Assembly: GCF_040706555.1 (NCBI RefSeq)
Contig: NZ_JAPDRH010000003.1
Span: 372,001 to 436,000, forward strand
Source: Lentisalinibacter salinarum
GTDB lineage: Bacteria; Pseudomonadota; Gammaproteobacteria; Steroidobacterales; Woeseiaceae
DNA length: 64,000 bases
Reading direction: 5' to 3'
How positions within the stretch are numbered: position 1 is the first letter of the stretch; the number at the start of each line of letters is the position of its first letter. A model generated the notes under the pieces. It worked only from the letters and a program-made list of their open reading frames with translations. It was not told the origin of the DNA and searched no databases. Made by a program: the position numbers and the translations under genes. Below, one piece after another: positions 61,115 to 64,000 of the stretch.

Positions 61115-62465
61115 TGATATTGAACCTCGTGTCCCAGCCGGACTCGTCGCCGCCGGCGAGGGATCCGTCGCCAAAAAAGATCATGTTCTCGGCCCGGATC
61201 AGGTCGAGATACACGTACAGGGGCCCCACGCCCACCAGGCAACCCGTGGTGTTGAGCTGGGAGTCCCGGAAGCGGTCGTCGTCCTTCACCACGATGCTGT
61301 AGTCGTTATAACAGGTCACCTGATCCACGGCCGCCCAGGGCACCGGCAGGTTGTAGGCGACGTTGGCGACCAGTACCGAGGCACGGGAGGCCACGTCGTA
61401 GGAAGAGCCGAACCCGCCGAGACGGATGGTGTCGTCGGGGATGCCCGGCGGGTTCTTCGGCGAATAGCCGTAGCGTGCCGCCTGCAGCTGCAGGTTCCAG
61501 CGTCCGCAGCGGCTGTCCAGATGTCCGGCGCCGGCCCAGTGACTGCCGGTCCCGTCCGTATCCGCGTTGTAGATCTCTCCGAACTGGGCCGACACACCCA
61601 CCTCGTGACTGCATGAGGTGCCGGCGCCGAAGGTATAGGCAGCGCGGAGATTGCCCTGATTGGCTTCCTCGTTGGCGCTTTCGCCCGCGGAGACCACGTC
61701 CAGGGAGTAACGGTCGAGATCGGCCGGGTTGCTCAGCTCGCCGTTCTTGAAGAAGGCGGCCTGCCACTCCCAGGCGCCGTCCGTCCGACGGTACTTCACG
61801 CCCAGGTCGTAGTCGTCGGACAGGCCCAGATAATAGGGCGCGCCGAACCAGAAGTTGTGGGCAGCATAGGGCAGCAGCCCGAACGGCACCCGGGTGATGC
61901 CGACCTGCAGGCGGCTCTCGTCCTCGAACTCGTAGCCGACCCAGCCGTGGTGGATCACCTGCATGAACGGATAGAAGCGGTATTCGACGGAGAGCAGAAG
62001 GTTGCGCAGACTGCCGTCGGCGCTGATCCGGAACAGATCCAGCCCCGCCGCGCCGCGCTTGCTCTCGACGGTCTCGTCGAAGTCGTTCCAGAACAGGTTG
62101 AAGCGCAGGGCGCCGCCGAGGCCGATGCCATCTTCGCTCGCCTCCGCCGCCGCTGCGTCTTCCTCCGCGAGTACCGCCAGATCCCGCTTCTGATCGGCGT
62201 CCGCCAGCCTGCCCTCCCCCGCGCGGGCTTCCCGGAGCTGCTGCTCCAGCACCCGCACCCGTTCACGCAGGCCTTCCAGCTCCGAGAGACGCTCCTTGAG
62301 CGTTTCGAGTTCGGCGGCCAGCGCGTCGACGCTCGTCTCTTCCGCCGGCTGTGCCGTCGCCTGCAGCGCCAGCAACAGGCAGAGGACGCCCGGCAGCCAT
62401 CGTCCACGCCTCCGCCCCCCACCGGTTGCGGGATGCCAATATGCCCTGGCTCCGCGCGTTTCCAC
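61095..62465 (-). CDS. Outer-membrane porin with N-terminal coiled coil
   Basis: A 456-residue outer-membrane protein. A signal peptide ends near residue 38 (LLLALQATAQ), then a coiled-coil stretch (about 44-82, DALAAELETLKERLSELEGL). From about residue 110 there are alternating beta strands of a porin barrel, ending in the aromatic FNINVGYYW typical of BAM-recognised porins. Two pairs of cysteines occur late in the barrel. It resembles phosphate-selective or DcaP-like porins that carry a coiled coil to reach into the periplasm. It lies 10 bp after the BCCT gene. Confidence 0.82.
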   Translation of the reverse strand: METRGARAYWHPATGGGRRRGRWLPGVLCLLLALQATAQPAEETSVDALAAELETLKERLSELEGLRERVRVLEQQLREARAGEGRLADADQKRDLAVLAEEDAAAAEASEDGIGLGGALRFNLFWNDFDETVESKRGAAGLDLFRISADGSLRNLLLSVEYRFYPFMQVIHHGWVGYEFEDESRLQVGITRVPFGLLPYAAHNFWFGAPYYLGLSDDYDLGVKYRRTDGAWEWQAAFFKNGELSNPADLDRYSLDVVSAGESANEEANQGNLRAAYTFGAGTSCSHEVGVSAQFGEIYNADTDGTGSHWAGAGHLDSRCGRWNLQLQAARYGYSPKNPPGIPDDTIRLGGFGSSYDVASRASVLVANVAYNLPVPWAAVDQVTCYNDYSIVVKDDDRFRDSQLNTTGCLVGVGPLYVYLDLIRAENMIFFGDGSLAGGDESGWDTRFNINVGYYW

Positions 62466-62475
62466 GACCTGCCCC

Positions 62476-64000
<1,525 letters not shown>

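Overview
The window is GC-rich, gene-dense DNA from a gammaproteobacterium. The class call rests on gene order: ffs-dnaX-ybaB-recR, rpsP-rimM-trmD-rplS next to ffh, ffh with ypjD and corB, dapA followed by a BamC-like lipoprotein, gcvR-bcp-bepA, mlaFEDCB, and rnr-rlmB-rpsF-rpsR-rplI-dnaB-alr. I cannot name a genus from sequence reading alone. A BCCT osmolyte transporter and quaternary-amine catabolism point to a saline or marine habitat (inference). I see no prophage, CRISPR array, insertion sequence or rRNA.

Layout. 1-3 kb: RecR (cut by the left edge), YbaB, DnaX, the 4.5S SRP RNA and a short ribosome-hibernation factor. 3-7 kb: an EAL-HDOD signalling protein, a DsbA/HCCA-isomerase-like protein and an MFS transporter. 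7.3-15.2 kb: a five-gene operon for CoA-dependent gamma-butyrobetaine/carnitine breakdown, with a divergent Rieske oxygenase. 15.3-18 kb: tRNA-Ser(GGA) beside a tRNA-like fragment, a mini-BamC lipoprotein, DapA, GcvR and Bcp. 18-22.7 kb: BepA and the Mla lipid-transport operon. 22.8-29.8 kb: a suf operon (sufR-B-C-D-S-U-T) with a palindromic operator candidate, then a SixA-like phosphatase. 29.8-35.8 kb: PutA, Hsp15 and the threonine-to-glycine pair kbl-tdh. 35.9-41.6 kb: SppA and a TRAP transporter with a TatT lipoprotein. 41.6-49.7 kb: rplS-trmD-rimM-rpsP, ffh, a metallo-beta-lactamase-fold phosphodiesterase, YpjD, CorB and RadA. 50-52 kb: a PP2C phosphatase and an FHA protein with no kinase nearby. 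52-60 kb: alr-dnaB-rplI-DUF2232-rpsR-rpsF-rlmB-rnr and tRNA-Leu(CAG). 60-64 kb: an operon of BCCT transporter (cut by the right edge), outer-membrane porin and periplasmic solute-binding protein.

How parts fit. Osmolyte uptake (BCCT and perhaps the porin and binding protein) could feed the carnitine operon. That operon would convert gamma-butyrobetaine or crotonobetaine through carnitine and 3-dehydrocarnitine to acetoacetate and glycine betaine, and the Rieske enzyme could then attack carnitine or betaine. Threonine catabolism by Kbl-Tdh gives glycine, and GcvR adjusts glycine cleavage. The most unusual items are the butyrobetaine/carnitine operon that uses an ADP-forming acyl-CoA synthetase, the BCCT-porin-binding-protein operon, the 123-bp palindromic element that supplies the stop codons of two converging genes, the TatT-linked TRAP system whose binding protein lacks the usual arginine, and a lipoprotein that appears to be only the lasso part of BamC. 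All family calls come from reading motifs; none was checked by database search.
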